Source of the DNA: Lachnospiraceae bacterium | Lineage (GTDB): Bacteria > Bacillota > Clostridia > Lachnospirales > Lachnospiraceae | DNA: 64,000 nucleotides | Assembly: GCA_910575275.1 (NCBI GenBank) | Contig: CAJTEE010000005.1 | Coordinates: forward strand, 62,001 to 126,000 | Direction of reading: 5' to 3' | Shown here: positions 40,763 to 48,961 of the stretch, piece by piece | How the letters are laid out: every line of letters begins with the position of its first letter | How positions within the stretch are numbered: position 1 is the stretch's first letter | Notes under the pieces: model-generated | Databases searched by the model: none | Seen by the model: the letters and a program-made list of their open reading frames with translations, nothing else | Told to the model about the DNA's origin: nothing | Program-made: the position numbers and the translations under genes

Positions 40763-41421
40763 CCGGCGCGCGCTCCGTTTACCTGGATATGCTTGTTGAT
40801 AACACGCAGAAATTCCTCCTGTGCCAGCTCGCTGATAAAGCGGCTGATCGTGACGCGATTCGTGCCGATGATGGAGGCGATGTCGCGGTGCGTGTATTCG
40901 TGGCTTAACGGGTACCATCTTCCGTCGAGGCTGGCCGCCGGATTTGACAGAAGTACGAAAAATTTCTTAAGCCTTTCTTTGGCCCTTTCCAGGGTCATAC
41001 TCTCTAATTCGCGCTGCAAAAATGCTCGTTTGTTTCCCAGGCTCCATATGAGCGTATCCCGGAATACAGGATATTCGATCAGGCTTTGATAGGCGGCTTC
41101 GTTGATTTTGTAGAGGACGAGGTCGGTAAGGGCCAGGGAATACCGCTCGGCCATGCTTTTGTCTTTTCCGCAGACGAACAGGCTTTCCGCCAAAAACCAG
41201 CCGTGGGTCAGCACATAGGAGATTTTTTCCTGTCCGTTTCCGCCAAACATCGTATGCATGGATTTTCCTTCATAAATATAGCGGATTTCCCGGAGCGTCT
41301 GTCCCGGCTTTATGTAATATGTATCTTTTTTTACAGTCGTGCGGCGTCCGTATTTCAGGATGAGCGCATCCAATTCTTCGTTTTCATTGGCTTCAAAATT
41401 TACGCAGTATTCTCTCTCCAT
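40753..41421 (-). CDS. Crp/Fnr family transcriptional regulator
   Basis: A 222-residue regulator with a cyclic-nucleotide-binding-like N-terminal domain (about 20-130; IYEGKSMHTMFGGNGQEKIS) and a C-terminal winged helix (HRDIASIIGTNRVTISRFI, about 178-196). It is divergent from the YfcC-M28 operon, with a Crp-like site between them. The ATG is 18 bases downstream of the expected -10 region end and has only a weak ribosome site (GGGGAA). The effector is unknown. It probably activates the permease/peptidase genes. Confidence 0.85.
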   Translation of the reverse strand: MEREYCVNFEANENEELDALILKYGRRTTVKKDTYYIKPGQTLREIRYIYEGKSMHTMFGGNGQEKISYVLTHGWFLAESLFVCGKDKSMAERYSLALTDLVLYKINEAAYQSLIEYPVFRDTLIWSLGNKRAFLQRELESMTLERAKERLKKFFVLLSNPAASLDGRWYPLSHEYTHRDIASIIGTNRVTISRFISELAQEEFLRVINKHIQVNGARAGEV

Positions 41422-41458
41422 GGTCTGCCGTTCCCCGTTTCCTGTTTGATTGTTAAAA

Positions 41459-41487
41459 ATTCTATCATTCTGATAAAACCCCGTCAA
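41459..41487 (-). promoter_or_regulatory. Promoter of the second Crp-type gene
   Basis: On the minus strand TTGACG and TAGAAT are separated by 17 bases, giving a short leader before the ATG at 41421. Confidence 0.6.
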
Positions 41488-41538
41488 GAATTTATGTACA
41501 AGATTTTGATCGTTTTTTTGGATTTTGGCAGCAGATTT

Positions 41539-41599
41539 TGTAACCTAAATTACAGTGTGATATACTTTATTGAGAATGCGTCGGCCGATTTGCTATACT
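41539..41599 (+). promoter_or_regulatory. Crp-type operator and promoter of the YfcC-M28 operon
   Basis: TTGAGA and TATACT are 18 bases apart (41570-41599). TGTAACCTAAATTACA (41539-41554) is a palindrome of the TGTGA-N6-TCACA kind, centred about 60 bases before the expected start, the class I activator position. Confidence 0.6.
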
Positions 41600-41629
41600 C
41601 GGGCTATCAAATACCAAAGGAGAATGATC

Positions 41630-43027
41630 ATGAAGAAAAAGTCCTTTCAGATTCCCCATGTATTCGTCATCCTTGTTATGCTCGTGATGATCGTGACAGC
41701 GATGACGTACTTCGTACCGGCCGGAGAATTTGCCCGGGTTAAAAATGAAGCCACCGGGAAAGAGATTGTGGATGCCGCCTCCTTCTCCTGGGTCGGGCAG
41801 AATCCGGTCAGTTTTTTACAGATACCGAATTACATTGTGAAGGCCCTGGCCGGTTCCAGCCTGATCTGGATGACCATTTTCAGCGCCGCCTCCATCGAGG
41901 TCATTTTGGCAACAGGCGCCTTTGACGCGGCCATTAACATGATGATCCACAAATTTAAAAACAGTGAAAAAATGCTGCTCATCGCCACAATCATGATCTT
42001 CGGGATCTACGGCATGCGCCAGAACCCGGTCAGCATGATCGGCTTTATTCCGATCCTGGTTCTGCTCTGCCGGATGTGCGGCTATGACGCGCTGGTCGCC
42101 GCCGCGATCATCGTCCTGGGCGCAGGCGGAAGCCAGAGCATTGGCCCGGTTGCTCCTGCCACCACAGCCATTGCTCAGGGGTTTGCCGATCTGCCGATTT
42201 TTTCCGGCATCGGTTACCGCCTGATTCTCTGTGCACTCCTTCTTCTCGTCAACGGATACTTTATCGTCACGTACGCGATGCGGGTAAAAAAAGATCCGAA
42301 GGCCAGCCTGATCTATGAGATCGAGGAGGAAGCCAAAAAGGCCGGCTACGACAAGAGTGTTGACAAAGAAGCCTCCATTACCCCGCGGCAGATCTGTGTC
42401 CTTCTCGTATTCCTGGCCAGCATCGCACTTCAGGTCTACGGTGGTATCGTTTTGGGCTGGGGAAATACGGAAACCGCCGTCCAGTTCGTATGGCTTGCGG
42501 TCATCGGCGGCCTGGCGGGCGGCCTTACGCCCAGTGAGATTTCGATAAAGTTCAGCAAGGGTGCGTCCAAGATGATGACGGCGGCTCTCATGATCGGTAT
42601 CGCCACGGCGATTTCCAGTATCTTAAAGGACGGAAAGATCATCGACACGATCGTCCGCGCGATCGCCAATATGCTGCTTGCATGTCCGGCGTTTTTACAG
42701 GGCCCTGTCATGTTCCTTGCTAATCTGCTCATCAATGTCTTTATCCCATCCGGCTCTGGGCAGGCAGCTGCGGTCATGCCGTTAATGGTCCCGGTCGCCG
42801 ACCTGATCGGAATGACCCGCCAGACCGTCGTTCTTGCATTTAATTTTGGAGACGGTCTTGGAAACTACGTGATTCCCATGTCCTCGGCGCTGCTGGCAAA
42901 CCTGATGGCGGCCGGTGTCCCCTATGAAAAATGGATGAAATTTATGGGGAAAATATTTGCGGCATGGATCGTGATCTCCTGTGTCGGCATGATCACAGCG
43001 CAGGCGGTCCACTACGGGCCGTTTTAG
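41630..43027 (+). CDS. YfcC family permease
   Basis: A 465-residue membrane protein with 11-12 helices of the YfcC/DcuC-like ion transporter group; family members are annotated as basic amino-acid antiporters or C4-dicarboxylate-type carriers, but substrates are poorly tested. It starts with a short basic stretch and the conserved FVPAGEFAR segment in the first loop; the re-entrant motifs GAGGSQSIGPVAPATTAIAQ (about 165-185) and PSGSGQAAAVMPLMVPVADL (about 370-390) are the likely substrate site. ATG after AAAGGAG. The M28 peptidase gene begins 13 bp downstream, so permease and peptidase probably handle the same peptide or amide. Confidence 0.88.
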   Translation: MKKKSFQIPHVFVILVMLVMIVTAMTYFVPAGEFARVKNEATGKEIVDAASFSWVGQNPVSFLQIPNYIVKALAGSSLIWMTIFSAASIEVILATGAFDAAINMMIHKFKNSEKMLLIATIMIFGIYGMRQNPVSMIGFIPILVLLCRMCGYDALVAAAIIVLGAGGSQSIGPVAPATTAIAQGFADLPIFSGIGYRLILCALLLLVNGYFIVTYAMRVKKDPKASLIYEIEEEAKKAGYDKSVDKEASITPRQICVLLVFLASIALQVYGGIVLGWGNTETAVQFVWLAVIGGLAGGLTPSEISIKFSKGASKMMTAALMIGIATAISSILKDGKIIDTIVRAIANMLLACPAFLQGPVMFLANLLINVFIPSGSGQAAAVMPLMVPVADLIGMTRQTVVLAFNFGDGLGNYVIPMSSALLANLMAAGVPYEKWMKFMGKIFAAWIVISCVGMITAQAVHYGPF

Positions 43028-43040
43028 AAGGAGGAATCGT

Positions 43041-44729
43041 ATGGAACAACTAAAACAACAGCTTTTTGGCGAATTGGATATCCCCCATATACTGGAAACG
43101 GTCAACCACTTCAACGGACTGTTCCGCTACAGCGGCACAAAACAGGGAGAAGCGGCGGTCTCCTACATAGAAAAGAAACTGAAGGAGGCAGAGGTTCCCT
43201 TTGAACACTGCGAATATGACGGGTTTTTCAGCATCCCGAAGGAGGCGGCACTTTCCGTAAACGGGGAGGAGATTCGCCTGGTCGGCGACGTATACAGTGC
43301 AGAAGCCGAAAGTATCACAGGAGAGCTCTGCTACGATGCGGCAAGTCTGAAAAAGGGCCTCACCGAGCTGGAACAGGCTGCGCGTTTCGCCCTTTTCAAG
43401 GATAAGCTTGTCCTGACCTGGGAAGGCGGCGGACCCTTTGCAAGAAGGGCCATGGAGGCCGGAGCCCTGGGCGTAATCCATATCTGCGCGACGAAAGGGC
43501 CCTATATCCACCACAGCAACATCGGCGTAGCCTGGGGAACACCGGGCTTCGACGAGGAACCCTATATGCGCTTCCTTCCGTCCGCTGGAATCGCGCGCGC
43601 TGACGCAGAAAACCTGATCGATATGCAAAAACCCGGCCGGCTGACCGCCTCCCTCACCATCCACATGGACACCCAGATCCGCCGTAGCTCCATGGTCATT
43701 GCAGAGATTCCCGGCAGCTTGGACAGCTTCATACTCGTATCCGGCCACTACGATTCCTGGTATGAAGGAATCACAGACAACGCGATAAGCGACGCGATCC
43801 TTCTGGAGTACGCCCGAATTTTCTGGAAACACCGGGCCAGGCTTCGGCGCGGAATCCGCATTGCCTGGTGGTCCGGCCACTCAGATGGCCGCTTTTCCGG
43901 CTCGGCCTGGTATTGTGACGGCCATTTTTCCGAGCTGCGGGCCCACTGCGTCGCACACATCAATCTTGACCTGGCAGGCTGTAAAAACGCGGATCAAATT
44001 GCCGTGCGGACGGCCGGAACCGAGGGCCTGGCCTACACGGGACGCCTGATCAAAAAATACACGGGAAAAACGCCCGCCGCCTATATCCCGATGATCCGCG
44101 GCGCAGACCAGTCCTTCTGGGGCGCATACATACCGATCACGATCATGTTCAAATACGAACCCCTGCCCGAAAACCGCCTCTCCGACTGTCCCAGCGGCGG
44201 CCCTTGGTGGCACACGCCCGAAGATACGATCGATAAACTGGATGAAAAGATCCTGATACGAGATGCAAAAATTAATCTGGAGCTGATCCTGGACCTGCAA
44301 GGCACAGCACAGCTACCAATCGCCCTGTCCGAATTTACGGCAGACATGAGCACCCGTCTGTCGGCCGCCCTCGACTCCCTCCCCGAAGAATTTGACGGGA
44401 CAGAGATCAGGCTTACCTGGCAGGAACTGATCAAAAGACTGATCTGGCTCGCCGGCCACATGGCCCAAAACACCTGCTCCGACGCTGATCTAAAATACAT
44501 AGCAGGGAAGCTCCTCCACCTAATCTACTGCCGGAGGAGCCCCTACGTACACGATTTCGGGGAAACCTTCGGCATCTTCGGCTCCATAAAGCGTTTCACC
44601 GGCATGACGGCCGAAAACACGCCGAAGCCCCACTACACGATAGCAAAGACAGAGTTCCTGCGAAACAAAAACCGGCTCTGCACCGGCTTCCGCGAGATTA
44701 CACACTATATAGACAAAATACAAAAGTGA
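43041..44729 (+). CDS. M28 family metallopeptidase
   Basis: A 562-residue aminopeptidase-like enzyme. A PA-type insert lies at about 100-190. The M28 core carries VSGHYDSW (zinc His/Asp, near 237), a second set around ITDNAISDAILLEYAR where the bridging Asp sits, AWWSGHSDGRFSGS (where Glu is usual after the Trp-Ser-Gly; here HSD replaces the common EE pair, so activity needs caution), and WWHTPEDTID near 395. No signal peptide, therefore cytoplasmic. Ribosome site GAAGGAGG. Encoded with the YfcC permease, it likely hydrolyses an imported peptide. Codon use is C-rich compared with neighbours. Confidence 0.83.
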   Translation: MEQLKQQLFGELDIPHILETVNHFNGLFRYSGTKQGEAAVSYIEKKLKEAEVPFEHCEYDGFFSIPKEAALSVNGEEIRLVGDVYSAEAESITGELCYDAASLKKGLTELEQAARFALFKDKLVLTWEGGGPFARRAMEAGALGVIHICATKGPYIHHSNIGVAWGTPGFDEEPYMRFLPSAGIARADAENLIDMQKPGRLTASLTIHMDTQIRRSSMVIAEIPGSLDSFILVSGHYDSWYEGITDNAISDAILLEYARIFWKHRARLRRGIRIAWWSGHSDGRFSGSAWYCDGHFSELRAHCVAHINLDLAGCKNADQIAVRTAGTEGLAYTGRLIKKYTGKTPAAYIPMIRGADQSFWGAYIPITIMFKYEPLPENRLSDCPSGGPWWHTPEDTIDKLDEKILIRDAKINLELILDLQGTAQLPIALSEFTADMSTRLSAALDSLPEEFDGTEIRLTWQELIKRLIWLAGHMAQNTCSDADLKYIAGKLLHLIYCRRSPYVHDFGETFGIFGSIKRFTGMTAENTPKPHYTIAKTEFLRNKNRLCTGFREITHYIDKIQK

Positions 44730-44781
44730 ATTTGGGCCAAATCTCCCGCGAAGTGGGGCGTGCAGATGGCGGGAATGAATT

Positions 44782-44797
44782 TTCAGACACGCTCTAG
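44782..44797. repeat. Short dispersed element TTCAGACACGCTYTAG, copy 2
   Basis: Fifteen of sixteen bases equal the copy at 16288. It follows the M28 gene by about 50 bases, with a partly complementary GGCGTGCAGA upstream. Confidence 0.45.
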
Positions 44798-44883
44798 CTC
44801 CCGAAACAGAGTAGCAGAGGACGGCGCGGCCCCCCTTTTAAAAACCTTATCAAAATCATAAGTTTTTTAAATCCCCCCTATGT

Positions 44884-44912
44884 TTGAAATCCCCAAAAGA
44901 ATCTGCTATACT
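44884..44912 (+). promoter_or_regulatory. Promoter of the LysR gene
   Basis: TTGAAA and TATACT are separated by 17 bases, 28 bases before the start codon. Confidence 0.65.
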
Positions 44913-44940
44913 TCCTATTATAAGGAAGGGGAACATCGGT

Positions 44941-45864
44941 ATGGACCTACGGGAGCAGAAATATGTATGCGCATTAGCAGACTGCGGAAACCTGACGAAA
45001 GCAGCGGAAAAGCTCTACATCTCTCAGCCGGCACTCAGCATCTACATCACCAATCTGGAAAAAAATATGGGGATTCCCCTGTTCGAGCGGAGAGGAAAGA
45101 AATTCCTCCTCACCTATGCCGGAGAACGATATGTGGAGCGGGCGAGGAAGATGCTCGAGTTGGAGCGGGAATTTAACGACGAACTCATCGACCTCATCCG
45201 GGAACGGGCCGGAAGGATCCGTCTCGGCGTCTCCCAGAGACGCGGGGCATGGTTTCTGCCTCCAGTGCTGGTACGATATGAAGAAAAATGGCCCGGAATC
45301 GAAGTCATCCTAAAAGAGGGGAATCTGGCGATCACTCAGGAAATGCTGAAAAATAACGAACTCGATATCGTGATTCTCAACGAAAAGGACGTCACGGAGA
45401 ACATGGAATCGCGGCTTTTATTTAGCGAGGAATTCCTGCTGGCCGTACCCGAGGTGCATCCGCTCAATGAAAAGGCGGAGTATGTTCCTGGAGAACGCTA
45501 CAGGAAGCTGAATCCGGAACATCTGGACGGCCAGACGCTGGTACTGACGACGTCCTGGCAGAGCTCGCGGCAGATGGCGGATGTGATCCTGAAAGAAAAC
45601 GGTGTCACGCCGGAGCGTATCCGCACGGTACGGAGTGTGGAAACCTGTTTACAGTTGATCGCGGAGGGACTGGGCGTGGGTTTCATTCGGGAGAGCTTCG
45701 CGGTGAACATGAAATACAGGAAACGAGTCCATTATTACATCGTGGATACAGAGCAGCATAAACAAAATGTAGTGGTCGCCTATAAAAAAGGGGCAAAACT
45801 TCCGGGATACATGGAGGACATGCTGCTGCTTTTAGAGGAGCGGGGAAAGGAATTTCTTCTATAA
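44941..45864 (+). CDS. LysR family transcriptional regulator
   Basis: A 307-residue LysR-type regulator. The N-terminal winged helix is at 3-62 (CGNLTKAAEKLYISQPALSI) and the effector-binding domain at about 90-295 (IRLGVSQRRGAWFLPPVLVR). ATG after AAGGGG. It lies directly upstream, in the same direction, of an M20 amidohydrolase and a YfcC permease and probably regulates them. The ligand may be the peptide or amino acid handled by the module. Confidence 0.9.
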   Translation: MDLREQKYVCALADCGNLTKAAEKLYISQPALSIYITNLEKNMGIPLFERRGKKFLLTYAGERYVERARKMLELEREFNDELIDLIRERAGRIRLGVSQRRGAWFLPPVLVRYEEKWPGIEVILKEGNLAITQEMLKNNELDIVILNEKDVTENMESRLLFSEEFLLAVPEVHPLNEKAEYVPGERYRKLNPEHLDGQTLVLTTSWQSSRQMADVILKENGVTPERIRTVRSVETCLQLIAEGLGVGFIRESFAVNMKYRKRVHYYIVDTEQHKQNVVVAYKKGAKLPGYMEDMLLLLEERGKEFLL

Positions 45865-45926
45865 AAAGATTAAGGAAGTATAAACTTCCCTTAAAAATTT
45901 CATAAATCTGTTATATTTCACAAAGC

Positions 45927-45967
45927 CCTCCGTTGTCTGGTATCATGGCGGTATCAAACAACGGAGG
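45927..45967 (+). promoter_or_regulatory. Leader hairpin that includes the ribosome site of the M20 gene
   Basis: CCTCCGTTGT (45927-45936) is the exact reverse complement of ACAACGGAGG (45958-45967), with a 21-base loop. The right arm contains the GGAGG ribosome site of the gene starting at 45977. If transcribed, the hairpin would hide it. Alternatively it is a DNA operator for the LysR protein. Confidence 0.5.
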
Positions 45968-45976
45968 TGCTTTTTT

Positions 45977-47164
45977 ATGGGGAAAGAAAGCCTTTATGAG
46001 ACGATCGACGGGGCGGCCGCAGAGCTTATACGGATGTCGGACGAGATTTTTGACCATCCGGAGATCGGGATGGAGGAGCATTATGCGGCCGGGATTTTGA
46101 CGGACTGGCTGGAGAAAGAGGGCTTTACGGTCGAGCGCGGGGTCGCAGGGGTCGAGACCGCGTTCCGAGCGGTGTACCGGCGCGGGGAGGGAGGCCCGAA
46201 TATCGGCCTTCTCTGCGAATATGACGCCCTGCCGGGGATCGGCCATGCCTGCGGCCATCATATGCAGGGGCCGTGTATCCTGGCGGCCGCAAAGGCATTA
46301 AAGGAGGCTGGCGGCGACAGGCCATACTGCATTACGGTCTACGGGACGCCGGCCGAGGAGAGCGTGAGCGGGAAGATTCAGATGATTAAAAACGGCTGTA
46401 CCTTCGAGGAGCTGTCCGTGGCACTCATGATGCACGGCGGCCCGGCGACACAGGTAGACGTGAAGTCACTCGCCAATTCCAGATTCCGTGTGATCTATCA
46501 CGGAGTCAGCTCCCATGCGGCAATCCGGCCGGAGAAGGGCAGAAGCGCCCTGGACGGCCTGATTCTCGCCTTCCAGGGGATCGAATTTTTGCGGGAGCAT
46601 GTAAACTCGGATGTAAAGATCCACTACACCGTGACAAGCTGCGGCGGTACGCCCGCAAACGTAGTCCCGGCTCTTGCGGAGGCATGTTTTTACGTGCGCT
46701 CCTACAACCGCGCGTATCTGGATACGGTCATCGAGCGCTTCAAAAAAGTCCTCATGGGGGCGGCCATGATGACAGAGACCGAGGTGGAGATCATCGAGGA
46801 GAAGAAGGTGGACAATAAGATTCCGGTGCTTTCGTTGAACGAGATCGTGATGCGGCAGGCAAAGGCGCTTGATGCGCCGCAGCTTCGCCCGGCGAGAGAG
46901 AAGACCGGCTCGACCGATTTCGGCAACGTGATGCGTCGTGTACCGGGTACCTGTGCGCGTGTCGCATTCGTACCGGAAGGGGCGGCCGCCCATTCGCAGG
47001 AATACGTGGACGCCGGCAAGACGAAAGCCGCGCATGATGCGATTGTGTACGGGGCAAAGATCCTGGCTGGGACGGCAGCGGAGCTCATCGAGGATCCGAA
47101 GCTTCTTGAAACGGTTCAGAAGGAATTTAAGGAGGCACTTGCAAGGGAGAGCAGCGAGGCATAG
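45977..47164 (+). CDS. M20 family amidohydrolase (AbgB/M20D-like)
   Basis: A 395-residue metal-dependent amidohydrolase. Zinc and catalytic residues are visible in LCEYDALPGIGHACGHHMQG (83-102), GTPAEES (about 122) and MMHGGPAT (about 155); the dimerisation domain at 170-290 contains YHGVSSHAAIRPEKGRSALD and a C-terminal AHSQEYVDAG. Such enzymes cleave N-acyl or p-aminobenzoyl-glutamate-type amides or dipeptides in the cytosol. GGAGG lies nine bases upstream. A YfcC permease follows after 109 bp. The decayed relative at 4440 shows that this type of gene has been lost elsewhere in the same region. Confidence 0.9.
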   Translation: MGKESLYETIDGAAAELIRMSDEIFDHPEIGMEEHYAAGILTDWLEKEGFTVERGVAGVETAFRAVYRRGEGGPNIGLLCEYDALPGIGHACGHHMQGPCILAAAKALKEAGGDRPYCITVYGTPAEESVSGKIQMIKNGCTFEELSVALMMHGGPATQVDVKSLANSRFRVIYHGVSSHAAIRPEKGRSALDGLILAFQGIEFLREHVNSDVKIHYTVTSCGGTPANVVPALAEACFYVRSYNRAYLDTVIERFKKVLMGAAMMTETEVEIIEEKKVDNKIPVLSLNEIVMRQAKALDAPQLRPAREKTGSTDFGNVMRRVPGTCARVAFVPEGAAAHSQEYVDAGKTKAAHDAIVYGAKILAGTAAELIEDPKLLETVQKEFKEALARESSEA

Positions 47165-47273
47165 TGTTACTGCCTCCGATTACAAGCTCCGCCGCAGAAG
47201 AAACGGCGGACAGCGGGAAAGGGAAAATAAAAGGTTATTGTGAACGGTAACAATAAAGGAGGAGAGTTACAGA

Positions 47274-48650
47274 ATGGAAAAGAAAAAATTTAAGATGCCG
47301 CATTCCTATGTCATTATTTTTATGCTGTTGATCCTGGTATCAATTATGACCTACCTGATTCCGGCCAACGAGTACGACCGTGAAAAGACAGAGGCGGGAA
47401 ATACCACGGTTATCGTAGAGTCCTATCATCCGGTCGAAGGCGAGCCGGTTCCCGTATGGAAGATTCCGAACTTTGTCATGCAGGGCCTTTCCAAGCAGGC
47501 GGATATCATTTTCCCGCTGCTTGTAATCGCGGGTTCCCTGGAGGTCATTCTTTCGACCGGCATGTTTCATGCCTACTGCGGGATGATGGCGCGCAGATGT
47601 AAGGGGAAGGAAAAGCTGTTTATCCCGGCGATCCTATTGATTTTTGCAGTCATCGGTATCACGCAGTCTACGAATAAATTCATCGGCTTTGCACCGCTTG
47701 GCGTCATGCTGGCGGCGACGCTAGGGTATGATGCGATCGTGGGCGTCGCGATCGTACTGCTCGGTGTAGGCATCGGATTTTCGACCGGTATCCTCGCGCC
47801 GACGACGGCCGTGGCACAGGATATCGCGGAGCTTCCGGCGTATTCCGGTATGGGCCTTCGGATCGCGAGCTTTGTCCTGTTCTATGCACTGACTGCCGCG
47901 TACATAATCCGGTACGGCGAGAAATGTAAAAAGGATCCCACCAAGAGCATCGTATACGGAGCGGAAGGGGTCAGCAATTTTGACGTGAGCGGAACACAGG
48001 TTGAGATTGACAAAAAGCATCCGCTGGTGCTGGCAGTGTTCCTGGTGTCATTCGGCGTCCTGATGTACGGCTGTGTGAACTGGGGCTGGGGCCTTGTGGA
48101 GACTGCGGTCTGCCTGTTTTGGATGGCGTTTATAGGCGGTCTCGTCTATGGCTACAATCCGAGTAAGATCGCTTCGAACTTTGTAAAGGGCGCGAAAAAC
48201 ATGACCTCGGCGGCCATGATTGTCGGACTGGGCGCGACCGTAGCGCTGATTTTGTCCTCCGCAAAGGTTCTGGATACGGTTGTATACGGCCTTGCCAATA
48301 TGCTGTCGCTGTTCCCGAATTTCTTAAAACCGGCAGTCATGCTGGTCATGAACGTGATCGTAAACGGTTTCGTCACCTCCGGTACCGGCCAGGCGGCCGT
48401 CGTCATGCCGGTCATGGTGCCGCTTGCCGACGTGGCCGGCGTTACCAGACAGACGGCCGTGCTCGCCTATAAATTCGGTGACGGCTTCTGCAACTACGTT
48501 CTTCCGCATGCGTCCGCGCTGATGGGCTTTTTGGGAGCGACCGGGATCAGCTATGACCGGTGGATGAAGTTTATGGGCAAGCTGTTCGGGCTGTGGATGC
48601 TGCTCGGATCGGCGATTCTGATCTTTGCATACGTGATCCAGTACTCTTAA
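47274..48650 (+). CDS. YfcC family permease
   Basis: A 458-residue membrane protein, paralogue of the one at 41630 and of the broken one at 6931. It has the same N-terminal pattern (FKMPHSYVIIFMLLILVSIM, IPANEYDRE), the loop GVGIGFSTGILAPTTAVAQD (about 163-182) and the C-terminal TSGTGQAAVVMPVMVPLADV motif. It probably imports the substrate of the M20 amidohydrolase encoded just upstream. Ribosome site AAGGAGGAG. Substrate unproven. Confidence 0.88.
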   Translation: MEKKKFKMPHSYVIIFMLLILVSIMTYLIPANEYDREKTEAGNTTVIVESYHPVEGEPVPVWKIPNFVMQGLSKQADIIFPLLVIAGSLEVILSTGMFHAYCGMMARRCKGKEKLFIPAILLIFAVIGITQSTNKFIGFAPLGVMLAATLGYDAIVGVAIVLLGVGIGFSTGILAPTTAVAQDIAELPAYSGMGLRIASFVLFYALTAAYIIRYGEKCKKDPTKSIVYGAEGVSNFDVSGTQVEIDKKHPLVLAVFLVSFGVLMYGCVNWGWGLVETAVCLFWMAFIGGLVYGYNPSKIASNFVKGAKNMTSAAMIVGLGATVALILSSAKVLDTVVYGLANMLSLFPNFLKPAVMLVMNVIVNGFVTSGTGQAAVVMPVMVPLADVAGVTRQTAVLAYKFGDGFCNYVLPHASALMGFLGATGISYDRWMKFMGKLFGLWMLLGSAILIFAYVIQYS

Positions 48651-48771
48651 GGCGCACAGGCCGGGGGTATTCCGTTCCGTCATAGTGACACATCTGATTT
48701 GTGAGAACCATAGTTTGGCAGGCTGCATAGGATAGAACAGAAGTATCAACCTCTTTGCATGATCAACAAAA

Positions 48772-48857
48772 AACTGAGCAGGCGATGATCCTTTTGCTCA
48801 TGGGCCGGGCAGCCAAAAGGCAGCAGCAGAACGTATTTTACGCATCTGTGGGACAGT
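48772..48857 (+). promoter_or_regulatory. NiCo (nickel/cobalt) riboswitch
   Basis: The segment contains the hallmark elements of the NiCo (czcD) riboswitch in order: CTGAGCAGGC near 48774, GGGCCGGGCAGCC near 48802, GGCAGCAGCAG near 48819, and CTGTGGGACAG near 48846. The riboswitch binds Co2+ or Ni2+ and then prevents terminator formation. The terminator overlapping its 3' end and the downstream cation-diffusion exporter fit this exactly. Confidence 0.85.
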
Positions 48858-48881
48858 TGTATGTTCCACGGATGCGTTTTT
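48840..48881 (+). terminator. Riboswitch-controlled terminator
   Basis: ACGCATCTGTGGGACA pairs with TGTTCCACGGATGCGT (with G-U pairs) and is followed by TTTTT. Its left arm is part of the conserved riboswitch core, giving the metal-dependent choice. Confidence 0.88.
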
Positions 48882-48961
48882 ATCATATAGAAAAGCTTTC
48901 CAAAACAGTACCATGAGGAGTGATCGCGGTTGCACATTGCAGTAGAACGGGAGGAGTTTCC

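Noticed and set aside
43050-43880. 276-codon minus-strand frame opposite the M28 peptidase
   Set aside because: No start signal and no similarity; the plus-strand frame has the metal motifs.
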